Origin: an uncultured Collinsella sp.
Lineage (GTDB): Bacteria; Actinomycetota; Coriobacteriia; Coriobacteriales; Coriobacteriaceae
DNA length: 64,000 bases
Assembly: GCA_900541125.1 (NCBI GenBank)
Contig: UQIK01000002.1
Span: 67,893 to 131,892 of the forward strand
Reading direction: 5' to 3'
The position numbers and the translations under genes were made by a program. Of this stretch, positions 48,932-58,500 are shown in pieces. Numbering within the stretch: position 1 is the first letter of the stretch; the number at the start of each line of letters is the position of its first letter. The notes under the pieces were generated by a model. It saw nothing but the letters and a program-made list of their open reading frames with translations, was not told the DNA's origin and searched no databases.

Positions 48932-51900
48932 CTATTTATCAACCAACTTAACCTCAATCGCTTCCATATGTAGGGCCTCTCCAGTTGTACCTGCGCACTC
49001 GCCCGATTTAACCCAATCGAGCCAACCCTTACCCTGCACATGCGCCCTATAGACAACGTCATAATGCTTGGCGAGATCACCCGTAAGCTTAATTTCTACA
49101 GCTTCAATAGAAAGAGACTTACCCGTGGTGCCGGCCAGCTTGCCGTTCTTGACCCACTTTTGCCAGCCGATATTCTGAACATGAGCTCGATATTCGATGT
49201 TACCGGAATACCCGAGTTCGGGCTCGCTAATAGCCAACGCCTCAACAGCAAGATTTCGACCAGTTGTGCCCGCCGTCATGCCCTCATAAACAGGTTCCTG
49301 CCAACCAAGATTTGAAACATGAGCCTTTATTGAAAAAGTTTTCTGAATAGAGGGCTGACTCGTATCCCCTGGTGCAGGCGAACCCTTTTCAACCAAAACG
49401 ACCTGGTATGCCTCGAGCCTCAAGCCAAACCCAGTCGTTCCGGCAACTTGATCATTGCAGGCCCAGCCAAGCCAGCCCTTGTCCTGAACATGAGCGCGAT
49501 AGTAAACGTCATAACGATTGGCCATCTCACCAGTAAGTCGAATTTGGATAGCCTGGACAGACTTGCTCTGACCAGTAGTACCGGAGACTTCTCCCTCTTT
49601 CACATAGTCTTGCCAACCGTAATCGGAAACATGCGTCCTGTACTCCAAGCTGCCATCGTAGGGAGCATTCTGCAGATTGAGAGTTATAGCCTCGACAGCT
49701 TTGGACTGACCAACGGTGCCAGAAACATTTCCGCCCTTGGAAGCCGACTGCCAACCGTCATTCGAAACATGCGAAGTTGCCAAAACATCAAGCGAGCCTC
49801 GTGACACCTTGACGACGTCGTAGCCCGACTCGTCCTTCTTGAAATAAGTCAGAGCGCCGCTATTGTGCGAATAAATAGCAAAGTCGTAATTTGCCGAAGC
49901 AAGGATGGAATCCGAAAATTCTACGAGATAGCAAGAGTCACCCTGCTTGCAAAGGGATCTGATTGCAGCATCCGTGTCTTCGGTAACCGGAGAAGCAAAC
50001 CAATCCATAATCGAATAATCGATAACGGCACCCGGCTTCAAGGCCTCGGCCTTCGTTGAATTCCAAAGTCCACCAGCAGCATCGGCGCTGGCCGAGTTAT
50101 ACGTACTAGACCCATATCCAGACAGACCGATCTCCGGATTAAAGAAGAGAATCAGCTCTGCAGCAACGGAAGAATCGACATCGGTAATGCTCAGACGGTC
50201 AAGCTGTTCCTGCTTTTGGGGATACATGCCCGTCGGCGTGTTTGGATGCCCCTTGTAATAATACAGATAGTCATCGCCATAGATAACCTCGGTCAAGTTG
50301 GCATAGTCGTCAAAATTCTGCTCGTAAGTAACATACGTTCCAAGCAGCATCATTACCTTTTTGCCCTGCTGAGTAGCCGCATCAAAATAACCATCGTTAA
50401 AGTTGTACAGAGCCTTAAACGCTTGGACCGTGTACTCTCCCCTATTCTGCAGGCTCGTAAGCATGCTCGAAACGTTCATCTTCTTAACGTTAGGATCGGA
50501 TGCGATCTTATTCGCAAAGGCATTATCGTCACCGCTCGTAAACAGATTCGTTCGAGTCATCCACCACTGAGTGCCGGGCTCAATACTCAGCACGGCATAC
50601 ATAGAATCCCAGTGATCGTGATAATCGCTATACGACATTGAGACTTCACCGGTTTCGTATTCCTTATTCTTGGCAGCGTTCCATAAAGCAATCAGCTCCG
50701 CTTGCTTAGAATCTGGATCCTTAACATCGAAAGCCTCGTTGGTAAAAACATACGTGGCAGATCCATCCGACAACAGCCGAATGGAGTATTGGCCAGTGGG
50801 AATCTTATTGGCGTAAATCATCCTATGAATCAACGAACAGGTGATGTCATTGATATACAGATTGAACTTTGCCTTGGGGTTGATTTTATAGAGAGCAGCG
50901 ACATAATCCGCGAACGCCTGATAGCTCGAACTAGAAGCATTTTCCTCATGAGTCAGATACGGAAGACCATACATCCCGGATGGAAGCGAGTTCCAGTTAT
51001 AGGCACCTGGACGATCGAGCATTACGATCGACGGAATGGTCGTTCCAGCAGAAGAGGTACTGATATCCCAGAAAGATAGCGAATAGAGAACAACGGGGAA
51101 AGAAGCACTCAAAGGGGCAAGGTTGTACTCGCTCGCAGAAATGCCAATTGACTGATGGTCCTCATGAACGATGTTTCCGTTCTTCAAATACTGCAACGTA
51201 ACGTCAAACGGACCATAATCGCTAAAGTCAATTTCACTGGAGCTAGAGCCCAGGTCTCCGAATGCAATCGTGCTGGAAACAGATCGGGTAACCTTCCCTC
51301 CATACGACATGAAGCCAGACACCTTTACCGAATCGGCAATACCGAGTCGTTTTATATCCTCGACCTGCGGAATATTCAGGGTTACTTTAGTCGTCTCCCC
51401 AACCTGAGAAAGAGAGCAATTAAAGACATACGGGACATAGGCTCCAGCAGTATCGCCGGGCGCCGCTTCGCCCTTCTTTACAATGACGATCTGTATTGCT
51501 TCAACGGCATAAGACCAACCGGTGGTTCCCGCAGTCGACCCATTTGAGGCCCATCCAAGCCAACCGAAATTAGAAGCATGAACGCGATAATACAGATCAT
51601 AAGAAGTTGCTCTTTCACCCGTCAGCTTGAGCTCGACGGCTTCAATCTGAAGGCCCTTTCCCGTTGTGCCGGAGACGGCTCCATTAGAAACCCAATCCTG
51701 CCAGCCTTCATTTTGAACATGAGAGCGGTATTCGATACCAAGGTCTTCTGAATTAGGGAGAGTAACCCTGAGCGCCTCAAGCCTACGAGACTGGCCCGTT
51801 GTGCCAGAGGTCGAACCATTCGATGTAAACGTCGACTCCCAGCCAATGCCTGAAATGTGAGATTTATAGCTGACGTCCGGGGCCGCCTCTTTGGGCTCCA

Positions 51901-52096
51901 CGGCAACATCAATCGAAGGCGCCGTTTCATCGGCTGCAGCAGCAGTTTGATCCGAGGAGTCGGATTGTGTCTCTGGAACGGATTCATATTCGTTGGCACC
52001 AATATTTTGATCCGCCCAACAAGCCAAAGGGCTCAAAAGCAGCATCGACATGAAGCAGGAAATCAGAACAACAAATGCTCTAAATTGCCTTTTCAA
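48932..52096 (-). CDS. Exported ChW-repeat protein with GT80 sialyltransferase-like domain
   Basis: A 1,054-aa protein. Residues 1-28 are a signal peptide; 75-205 hold three ChW repeats; 220-330 look like an Ig-type domain; 335-765 resemble GT80 sialyltransferases; 770-905 and 920-1054 hold six more ChW repeats. In the central domain RLLSDGSATYV (D444), YYYKGHPNTP (H617), SVAAELILFF (E647) and GYGSSTYNS (S663, S664) occur in the same order as the catalytic Asp, His, Glu and Ser residues of Pasteurella-type GT80 enzymes. Export makes use of CMP-sialic acid puzzling, so the donor may differ. The start is TTG at 52096, eight bases after AGGAGG. Confidence 0.8.
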   Translation of the reverse strand: MKRQFRAFVVLISCFMSMLLLSPLACWADQNIGANEYESVPETQSDSSDQTAAAADETAPSIDVAVEPKEAAPDVSYKSHISGIGWESTFTSNGSTSGTTGQSRRLEALRVTLPNSEDLGIEYRSHVQNEGWQDWVSNGAVSGTTGKGLQIEAVELKLTGERATSYDLYYRVHASNFGWLGWASNGSTAGTTGWSYAVEAIQIVIVKKGEAAPGDTAGAYVPYVFNCSLSQVGETTKVTLNIPQVEDIKRLGIADSVKVSGFMSYGGKVTRSVSSTIAFGDLGSSSSEIDFSDYGPFDVTLQYLKNGNIVHEDHQSIGISASEYNLAPLSASFPVVLYSLSFWDISTSSAGTTIPSIVMLDRPGAYNWNSLPSGMYGLPYLTHEENASSSSYQAFADYVAALYKINPKAKFNLYINDITCSLIHRMIYANKIPTGQYSIRLLSDGSATYVFTNEAFDVKDPDSKQAELIALWNAAKNKEYETGEVSMSYSDYHDHWDSMYAVLSIEPGTQWWMTRTNLFTSGDDNAFANKIASDPNVKKMNVSSMLTSLQNRGEYTVQAFKALYNFNDGYFDAATQQGKKVMMLLGTYVTYEQNFDDYANLTEVIYGDDYLYYYKGHPNTPTGMYPQKQEQLDRLSITDVDSSVAAELILFFNPEIGLSGYGSSTYNSASADAAGGLWNSTKAEALKPGAVIDYSIMDWFASPVTEDTDAAIRSLCKQGDSCYLVEFSDSILASANYDFAIYSHNSGALTYFKKDESGYDVVKVSRGSLDVLATSHVSNDGWQSASKGGNVSGTVGQSKAVEAITLNLQNAPYDGSLEYRTHVSDYGWQDYVKEGEVSGTTGQSKSVQAIQIRLTGEMANRYDVYYRAHVQDKGWLGWACNDQVAGTTGFGLRLEAYQVVLVEKGSPAPGDTSQPSIQKTFSIKAHVSNLGWQEPVYEGMTAGTTGRNLAVEALAISEPELGYSGNIEYRAHVQNIGWQKWVKNGKLAGTTGKSLSIEAVEIKLTGDLAKHYDVVYRAHVQGKGWLDWVKSGECAGTTGEALHMEAIEVKLVDK

Positions 52097-52206
52097 GAGA
52101 ATCGCCTCCTAGATAGACAGCCGTCAATAACCATACTATCGGGAGTTAGCTTCATTAAGGCCACCAATTAGGTGAACGAAGAAATAGAAGCCCCATCCAA
52201 AGGCAA

Positions 52207-52249
52207 GGGCCCTTTCCGTTGCCAAGTCAACGGCAACAGGAAAGGGCCC
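52207..52249 (-). terminator. Terminator after the L,D-transpeptidase ChW gene
   Basis: GGGCCCTTTCCGTTGCC pairs with GGCAACAGGAAAGGGCCC with one bulged base, a very strong stem 32 bases downstream of the stop at 52281. The rest of the 52097-52280 gap shows no gene. Confidence 0.75.
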
Positions 52250-52280
52250 CCTAACAAACTCTCGGCTTTTACAGGAATAA

Positions 52281-55200
52281 CTAGTAGATTACCACCTTGG
52301 TAGCAAGAGGCACGTTATCCCAAATCCATTTAGCGCGATCGATGGGCAAACGCACGCAGCCTTGTGAAATATGCATTCCCATCCGGCTGTCCATGGGATT
52401 AAAAGTTCCCTGGTAATACGGTATTGAATGGAACAGGTAGTCCCCGTAAAACTGCGTATAGTAGTAGCAAGTATACCCATGTCCAAACGAGTAGCCCTTG
52501 CCGGTGACGGTATACTCACCCGTAGGCGTTGGAGTACTAGGGGCGCCGGCAGAGCAAGTCCAGTATTGAGCATAACTCCACGACCCGCGCTGTCCACGAA
52601 AAACTCCAAGGCGGCATGCTTGCCTGTCAACCATAATGAGCCAGTTTGTATTGCTCGAATATCTATTAGCCCGATTAAGCATGGCCATCATGTCGGCAGG
52701 CAGCAAAGGCTGATCGGTATACGGACGCCCAGTTGAACCGGGAGCTCCAGCACCCTTAGGCACAATCTTCACTTGTACTGACTCGACTCTGCAGCCTATC
52801 CTCGACGTGCCCGCAGGCTGCCCATTTGAGGTCCAATCGAGCCACCCAAAGTCTTGGCAATATGCACGATACCAGACATCAAAGTAGTTCGATAAGTCAC
52901 CGGTCAGCCTAATCTTAAGAGCCTCGATACGCTTTGCGCGGCCTACCGTGCCAGCGACATTCCCATTGGAAGCCCAGCCTTGCCAACCCACATCCTGCAC
53001 ATGAGCGGAGTACTCAATACCGCCCGATACGCTACTGGAGACATTTAGCTTCAGTGCCTCAATCGCAAGTGATCTGCCAGTCGTGCCCACAATGCCGCTG
53101 TTGCCAACAGGATTCATCCAACCAAGTGTGGCGACATGCGCCTGGACTGTTAGAACTGGTGCCGTGATAAACGCGGGCGCAGACGACGCGCCTGGATCCC
53201 CGCCTTTCGCAACAAGTTCAATTTGGACAGCTTCTATCTGGATATTAAGCCCGGTAGTTCCAGCGTCATCGCCGTTTTTTGCCCAACCCAACCAACCATA
53301 GCCCGCCGAATGAACTCGATAGTAAATGTCATACTGATTCGCGAGGGAACCATTTAAGCGCAGCTCAAGAGCCTGAATGGCCAATCCTTGTCCAACGGTC
53401 CCAATATAACCGGAAGATCGCCATTCCTGCCAACCAATATTGGCAACATGTGCTCTTGCCTCAATTTGAGAATCGTCATCCACACCGGACAACGACACAT
53501 TCAAAGCTTGAAGAGAAAGCGATTGTCCCGTCGTGCCGGTTACCTGCCCATCAAATACAGAAGGAGACCACCCACGGTTAGCCGAATGAGCCTGATATAC
53601 AACGTGAGCGCTATCGGCGGAAGTATCGGAAACAAATGCTCCGTCCGTTATTCCGGGAGCGCCGCCGCCTTTACTGACAATCCTTACTTCGACAGCCTTA
53701 AGGAATGAACCCGATATCGTTGCCCCTGCATCCGCGCCATTGCATGCCCAACCAAGCCATCCTTTTTTGGAGTCAAAGCAGCGATACCAAACGTCATAGG
53801 CATTAGACAAATCTCCAGTAAGAGCCAATCTCACCGCCCTTAGAACACGCCCATCGTTTTTAGAGTTAAGCGCAGCACCGTCAGAAACAGCACCGCTCCA
53901 TCCGCCAAATTCAAAAAAGCCGGAATAGTCAATTGAGCCTAAAATCTCTTGATTATCAAACGAAATGGAGAGCGAGGTTAAAGGTTCAGAGCCGTTCTCG
54001 GAGCCCAATAAGATTGATTTGCCTTGTACGGAGCCCAGGCTTTTACCGTTAAGACCAAGCGAGCTCCCGCTTAGAACATCCGTAGCTCCAATGAAATGGT
54101 TCAACGTATCGCCGGGAGCAGAGCCGCTTTTTTCGACCAATAAAATCTGAACACCCTGAATGGCGGCACCCTTCCCCACCGAGCCCGCAGGAGACCCGTT
54201 AGACGTCCAGCCCAGCCATCCGCCCAATTTGGAAGCATACACACGGTACCAAATGCCATAAGTTGCAGATATCTCGCCGTTCAGCTTAAACTGAACGGCC
54301 TCAATGGACCGAGACTGCCCGGTCGTGCCAACAGCACCTGAAGACCAGCTTTGCCAACCGACACCAGACACATGTGCGCGAGAGGAAATGGAGCCTCCGC
54401 GGCCATACCAATTAACGCTGAGCGACAGCGTCTCAATTGCATTTCTTGAGTCAATAACCCCCGATGTCTTTCCGTCCGCGACAGCGCCCATCCATCCAAC
54501 ATTAGAGACATGAGATCGATAGGAAACGGTAGGCGGTTCCTGAGAATGATCCCTAAAGGCATCGCCTCGCGTTGGCGCATCTTGAGCATTTTTTGGAAGC
54601 ACCTTAATCTGAATAGCTTCGATCTGACAAGCATAGCCCTGCGTTCCAGCAGGCTCACCATTTGAGGCCCAGCCAAGCCAACCAACATTTGCAGAATGAA
54701 CGCGATACCAAATGTCATACGAATCAGAAAGACCGCCCGACAAAGATAGCTTGATCGCCTCGATTGCTCGCGACTGTCCAACTGTTCCAGATGTCTGCCC
54801 GTTACCCACCGGCTGAGACTCCCAGCCGATCCCGGAAATGTGAGATTGGACCGAAATGCTATCATTCCCCAGCGGGGTGCCATCCTGTGAAAGCAAATTA
54901 ATCTTGAGGGCTTCGACGCGCTTAGCACGGCCTGTAGTGCCCGCCGTCATTCCATTTGAAACGGGAGCTTGCCAGCCAATATCCTGTACATGAGTCTGGT
55001 ATGAAACAGAGCCAAACACAGTGGATGCATCATTTTCGGGTTTCGCCGAATCAGTTGCATTGGAGGCAGGCTCGCTAGAAACGGATGAGGGAGAATCGTT
55101 GTCTGACACAGTCGGCTGCTCGACTTCAACCCCCTGCTGTTCGTCATTTAAGACAAAGCTCTCGTCATCCAAGCTGCTGGCAGAACTATCGATATAATCA

Positions 55201-55316
55201 GTGGATTCCGGTTGCACAGGTAAAGAATCAGCCCAGACGGAAAGGGGCGTCAGAAGACACAGAAGGATCAGTAATGGCGTCATTGCCGTTGCTAGCAGTC
55301 GTTGCGTCTTTTTCAT
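52281..55316 (-). CDS. Exported ChW-repeat L,D-transpeptidase
   Basis: A 1,011-aa protein: signal peptide 1-29, acidic Ser/Thr/Glu-rich linker about 30-97, roughly fourteen ChW repeats about 98-865 in groups of three, then a YkuD domain about 880-1011. The active site is MGMHISQGCVRLP with C987; an earlier conserved His lies in YGDYLFHSIPYY. YkuD enzymes make 3-3 crosslinks in peptidoglycan or attach proteins to it. The ChW array probably binds a wall polymer. The ATG follows GGGGGAG. Confidence 0.92.
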   Translation of the reverse strand: MKKTQRLLATAMTPLLILLCLLTPLSVWADSLPVQPESTDYIDSSASSLDDESFVLNDEQQGVEVEQPTVSDNDSPSSVSSEPASNATDSAKPENDASTVFGSVSYQTHVQDIGWQAPVSNGMTAGTTGRAKRVEALKINLLSQDGTPLGNDSISVQSHISGIGWESQPVGNGQTSGTVGQSRAIEAIKLSLSGGLSDSYDIWYRVHSANVGWLGWASNGEPAGTQGYACQIEAIQIKVLPKNAQDAPTRGDAFRDHSQEPPTVSYRSHVSNVGWMGAVADGKTSGVIDSRNAIETLSLSVNWYGRGGSISSRAHVSGVGWQSWSSGAVGTTGQSRSIEAVQFKLNGEISATYGIWYRVYASKLGGWLGWTSNGSPAGSVGKGAAIQGVQILLVEKSGSAPGDTLNHFIGATDVLSGSSLGLNGKSLGSVQGKSILLGSENGSEPLTSLSISFDNQEILGSIDYSGFFEFGGWSGAVSDGAALNSKNDGRVLRAVRLALTGDLSNAYDVWYRCFDSKKGWLGWACNGADAGATISGSFLKAVEVRIVSKGGGAPGITDGAFVSDTSADSAHVVYQAHSANRGWSPSVFDGQVTGTTGQSLSLQALNVSLSGVDDDSQIEARAHVANIGWQEWRSSGYIGTVGQGLAIQALELRLNGSLANQYDIYYRVHSAGYGWLGWAKNGDDAGTTGLNIQIEAVQIELVAKGGDPGASSAPAFITAPVLTVQAHVATLGWMNPVGNSGIVGTTGRSLAIEALKLNVSSSVSGGIEYSAHVQDVGWQGWASNGNVAGTVGRAKRIEALKIRLTGDLSNYFDVWYRAYCQDFGWLDWTSNGQPAGTSRIGCRVESVQVKIVPKGAGAPGSTGRPYTDQPLLPADMMAMLNRANRYSSNTNWLIMVDRQACRLGVFRGQRGSWSYAQYWTCSAGAPSTPTPTGEYTVTGKGYSFGHGYTCYYYTQFYGDYLFHSIPYYQGTFNPMDSRMGMHISQGCVRLPIDRAKWIWDNVPLATKVVIY

Positions 55317-55407
55317 TCGACTCCCCCATCAATCGACCATCTTTAGCATCATTATTTATCGTTTCGGCAATTGCTTAAATACCGAAAACGCGAATGGCAC
55401 TCAAATA

Positions 55408-55445
55408 GAAACGAACGGACCGTTGCAAAACGATCCGTTCGTTTT
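55408..55445 (-). terminator. Terminator after the GH25 ChW gene
   Basis: AAACGAACGGA and TCCGTTCGTTTT pair around a fourteen-base loop, downstream of the stop at 55494. The 55317-55493 gap has nothing else apart from the upstream region of the L,D-transpeptidase gene. Confidence 0.75.
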
Positions 55446-55493
55446 AATCAGAGTATCTGCCAGAACCTGTGTGAAGACATGACCTTCGATCAA

Positions 55494-58352
55494 CTATGCA
55501 AGCGGCACGTTGTCATACCAACCCCATTTTGGCTTATATGAGGTGGAATAATAATTCAACCAGTACGCCATATCGAGCGTCCTGATCCGACCGACATTAT
55601 CCATAACCTGGTTATTACCAATGTAGAGACAAACGTGACCGTAAATGCTGCCCATGCGTGTATGCGTATGCGAAGGAACGGCAATGACCATTCCGACTTT
55701 CAAATGAGAATAATCGGTATATTTACAGTAATCCCAGTAGTAATCGCAGGCATCTGTATGGACATTCCTAAATCCGGCACGCTCATAAATGTCTGCAATC
55801 CACTCAGAGCACAAACCAGGGCCAGGAGACGGCACCTGTCGGGCAAGATCTACAATTTTCTTCTGCATGGGATTTGCAAACGCGGTTGGTTCCCCAAGCA
55901 AACACGGCGAAACGGTGCTCCCGGGGGCATTGGCGCCCTTCCTCGTAAGTCGAACTTGGATAGCTTGGACATGGGCCCCATAGCCAGTACTACCGGCAAC
56001 GGAGCCATTTTTAGTCCAACCAAGCCAGCCGACGTTATCGACATGGACCCTGTACCAAACATCAAAATAGGTTGCCAAGTCACCAGAAAGTGAAATTTTA
56101 ATAGCCTCAACCGAATTGGATTCAGCGGTAGACGAAAGCTGCGCTCCGTTTGACTTACCAGACGTCCAGCCCACATTCGAAAGATGCAGTTGATAATTAA
56201 TCCCGCCGGCAACAGATGAAGTAGTTTTAGCTGAAAACCCGGTGATGGGAATTCCCTGACCGGTTGTACCGGACACCTCTCCAGCGGGGACAGAATTTTG
56301 CCAAGCACCTTTCACCTGAGAGGAATACGTCACCGTAGGTAATTCAAGATGGGAATACCCCGATGTATCAGGATGGGAGGCGCCCTTCTTAATGAGCTTA
56401 ATCTGAATAGCTTCGAGGGAACACGACATACCGGTGGTGCCGGCCTCCTCGCCGTCCTTGGCCCAGGCCATCCAGCCGATGTTGGAGGCGTGGACGCGGT
56501 AGTAGACGTCGTAGCCCTTCGCGAGGGAGCCCGTGAGCCTCAGGCGCACGGCCTCGACGGCGCGGCCCTGGCCGGTGGTTCCGCCCTCGGAGGCCGAGGG
56601 GGTGTCCCAGCCCTGCCAGCCGATGCCCGAGACGTGAGCGTCGATCTGCACGGAAGAGCCGTCCGAGTAGTCGGAGCTGTCGAGCGAGAGCTTGAGGTCC
56701 TCGAGGGCGAGGCCGCGGCCGGTGGTGCCGGCGGTCGCGCCGTCCGAGACGGCGCCCTGCCAGCCCACGTTGGAGACGTGGGCGCGGTAGGTCAGGGACA
56801 TGGGCTTCTTCTTGAAGGCGTAGTCGACGTTGGCGCCGTCGGACGAGGGGGCGGCGTCGCCCTTCTTGACGAGCCTGATCTGGACGGCCTCGACGCTCCT
56901 GCCGAAGCCCGTGGTGCCGGCCTCCTCGCCGTCCTTGGCCCAGGCCATCCAGCCGATGTTGGAGGCGTGGACGCGGTAGTAGACGTCGTAGCCCTTCGCG
57001 AGGGAGCCCGTGAGCCTCAGGCGCACGGCCTCGACGGCGCGGCCCTGGCCGGTGGTTCCGCCCTCGGAGGCCGAGGGGGTGTCCCAGCCCTGCCAGCCGA
57101 TGCCACTTACATTGGCGTTAATTTGCACAGAACCATCTTCAACGGGATTCAAGATGCTGACTTTAAGATCCTCCACTGATTTAGATTGCCCCGTTGTGCC
57201 AGCCGTAGATCCGTCGCGCTTACTGCTCATCCAGCCAATATTCGAGACATGCGCCTCATACTGTATATGCATCTTGCTGTCATCTACGTTCAGAAGAGAG
57301 CCGTTGAAGCAGTAGTTCATGTCACAACGTCCGTTAACGCCCGGGACATTGCCGCTGTTTGAATACTGCCAGAAACTGTAGCTGCCAGCATAATTGCAAC
57401 GCCAATTATATTGAGCGACCCAATGGTCATAACCGCTCAGAGACGGACTATCCAAGTAGTTGTTGAGCCAGTTAAGGTTCGCATAGATACCCGACTTAAA
57501 GCCAACGGCCTCCATACGGTTGCAAAAAGCCTGCGCAATCTGAGCGAGCTTATCTTTGCTGAAATTCGGATCCTGCAAGATATAGTTATCCTCAAGATCG
57601 TAATAAACGGGAAGCGACGGATGATGGCCACCGAGCCAAGCAAGCGTTCGATCGGCTTCTTTATTTGCATCCGCAACAGATCGAGCATAGGAGTAGTAGT
57701 AGACGCCATAAGGAATACTAAGGCGCTCACATTCAGCAGCGTTCCTTTCAAAGGAATCGTCAGGCTTTCCATAAACAGGCCCAACCCTGAGGATGGCAAA
57801 ATCAATCCCTGCGGCCTTAACCATATCCCAATCAACGGTCCCCTGGTAATTACTGACGTCAATACCGCGCGCAATAGCACCATTGGGCAAAGGATCGTCA
57901 GTTAAAGACTGCGCATCGATGTCGCCATTGTCAGAATCGATAAGCACGCCGTTTTCGAAACGCCAAGAGTTCGGTTCCAAAGAGTCCGTTTCGCAGGAAT
58001 TCATCTCAGTGGAATCATCGGCTGGGACCTCACCGTTTGACTCGTCAACACCAGACTCTTCGACGCCAATGCTAAGTTGCTCGCCCGAATCAGAAACTGT
58101 TTCCCCATCAGGACGAGCAGCATTTGCATCGTCACCATACCATTCGGTTACACCCTGAGAATCCGAAGCATCGTCCTGCGTTCCCTGAGAACTTGTACCT
58201 TGAGATTCGCACTCGTTCGATGTTTGCGAGACCGACTGCGAAGCAGCGGCGGCCTGGACCGACAGCGCATACGCACTGTAGGGCTGGATGATTTGAGACC
58301 AGCCCATTAATAGCGTACAAGCCAAAGCAGCAGACGCTTTGAGACGTTTCAT
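55494..58352 (-). CDS. Exported ChW-repeat protein with GH25 muramidase and Cys/His peptidase domains
   Basis: A 952-aa protein: signal peptide 1-29; acidic Ser-rich linker to about 150; GH25 muramidase about 160-352 with RGIDVSNYQGTVDW and the catalytic D252-L-E254 (YYDLED); about nine ChW repeats 360-815; and a C-terminal NlpC/P60 or CHAP-type domain about 826-952 with C848 (GLCSEW) and H906 (YGHVCLYIG). It could cut both the glycan and peptide parts of peptidoglycan. The ATG at 58352 follows a GGGGG site. Two 194-bp stretches inside the repeat array are identical. Confidence 0.9.
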   Translation of the reverse strand: MKRLKASAALACTLLMGWSQIIQPYSAYALSVQAAAASQSVSQTSNECESQGTSSQGTQDDASDSQGVTEWYGDDANAARPDGETVSDSGEQLSIGVEESGVDESNGEVPADDSTEMNSCETDSLEPNSWRFENGVLIDSDNGDIDAQSLTDDPLPNGAIARGIDVSNYQGTVDWDMVKAAGIDFAILRVGPVYGKPDDSFERNAAECERLSIPYGVYYYSYARSVADANKEADRTLAWLGGHHPSLPVYYDLEDNYILQDPNFSKDKLAQIAQAFCNRMEAVGFKSGIYANLNWLNNYLDSPSLSGYDHWVAQYNWRCNYAGSYSFWQYSNSGNVPGVNGRCDMNYCFNGSLLNVDDSKMHIQYEAHVSNIGWMSSKRDGSTAGTTGQSKSVEDLKVSILNPVEDGSVQINANVSGIGWQGWDTPSASEGGTTGQGRAVEAVRLRLTGSLAKGYDVYYRVHASNIGWMAWAKDGEEAGTTGFGRSVEAVQIRLVKKGDAAPSSDGANVDYAFKKKPMSLTYRAHVSNVGWQGAVSDGATAGTTGRGLALEDLKLSLDSSDYSDGSSVQIDAHVSGIGWQGWDTPSASEGGTTGQGRAVEAVRLRLTGSLAKGYDVYYRVHASNIGWMAWAKDGEEAGTTGMSCSLEAIQIKLIKKGASHPDTSGYSHLELPTVTYSSQVKGAWQNSVPAGEVSGTTGQGIPITGFSAKTTSSVAGGINYQLHLSNVGWTSGKSNGAQLSSTAESNSVEAIKISLSGDLATYFDVWYRVHVDNVGWLGWTKNGSVAGSTGYGAHVQAIQVRLTRKGANAPGSTVSPCLLGEPTAFANPMQKKIVDLARQVPSPGPGLCSEWIADIYERAGFRNVHTDACDYYWDYCKYTDYSHLKVGMVIAVPSHTHTRMGSIYGHVCLYIGNNQVMDNVGRIRTLDMAYWLNYYSTSYKPKWGWYDNVPLA
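56434..56627 (-). repeat. Copy 1 of an identical 194-bp ChW-coding repeat
   Basis: This stretch is base-for-base the same as 56911-57104. The two are 477 bp apart, the length of one three-ChW unit. Both copies lie in a block (about 56430-57104) that is much GC-richer than the rest of the gene. Confidence 0.92.
56911..57104 (-). repeat. Copy 2 of the identical 194-bp ChW-coding repeat
   Basis: Identical to 56434-56627. The GC-rich block ends with this copy; right after it the DNA returns to AT-richer composition (from ACTTACATTGGCG on). Confidence 0.92.
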
Positions 58353-58464
58353 GTATATCCCCCGAGACATTGGTCACATGTAAAGACACGAATGGTTGCT
58401 ATATTACCGCACTTCCATACAGACATTTAAAGCTTAGAAAAGCACCAGTCAGCATGCAGTCAAA

Positions 58465-58491
58465 AAGAGGCGCTCCTGCAACGGAGCGCCT
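58465..58491 (-). terminator. Terminator after the NlpC/P60 ChW gene
   Basis: GAGGCGCTCC and GGAGCGCCTC form a ten-base-pair stem. On the minus strand it is followed by TTTTT, just downstream of the stop at 58501. Confidence 0.85.
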
Positions 58492-58500
58492 CAACAGACT

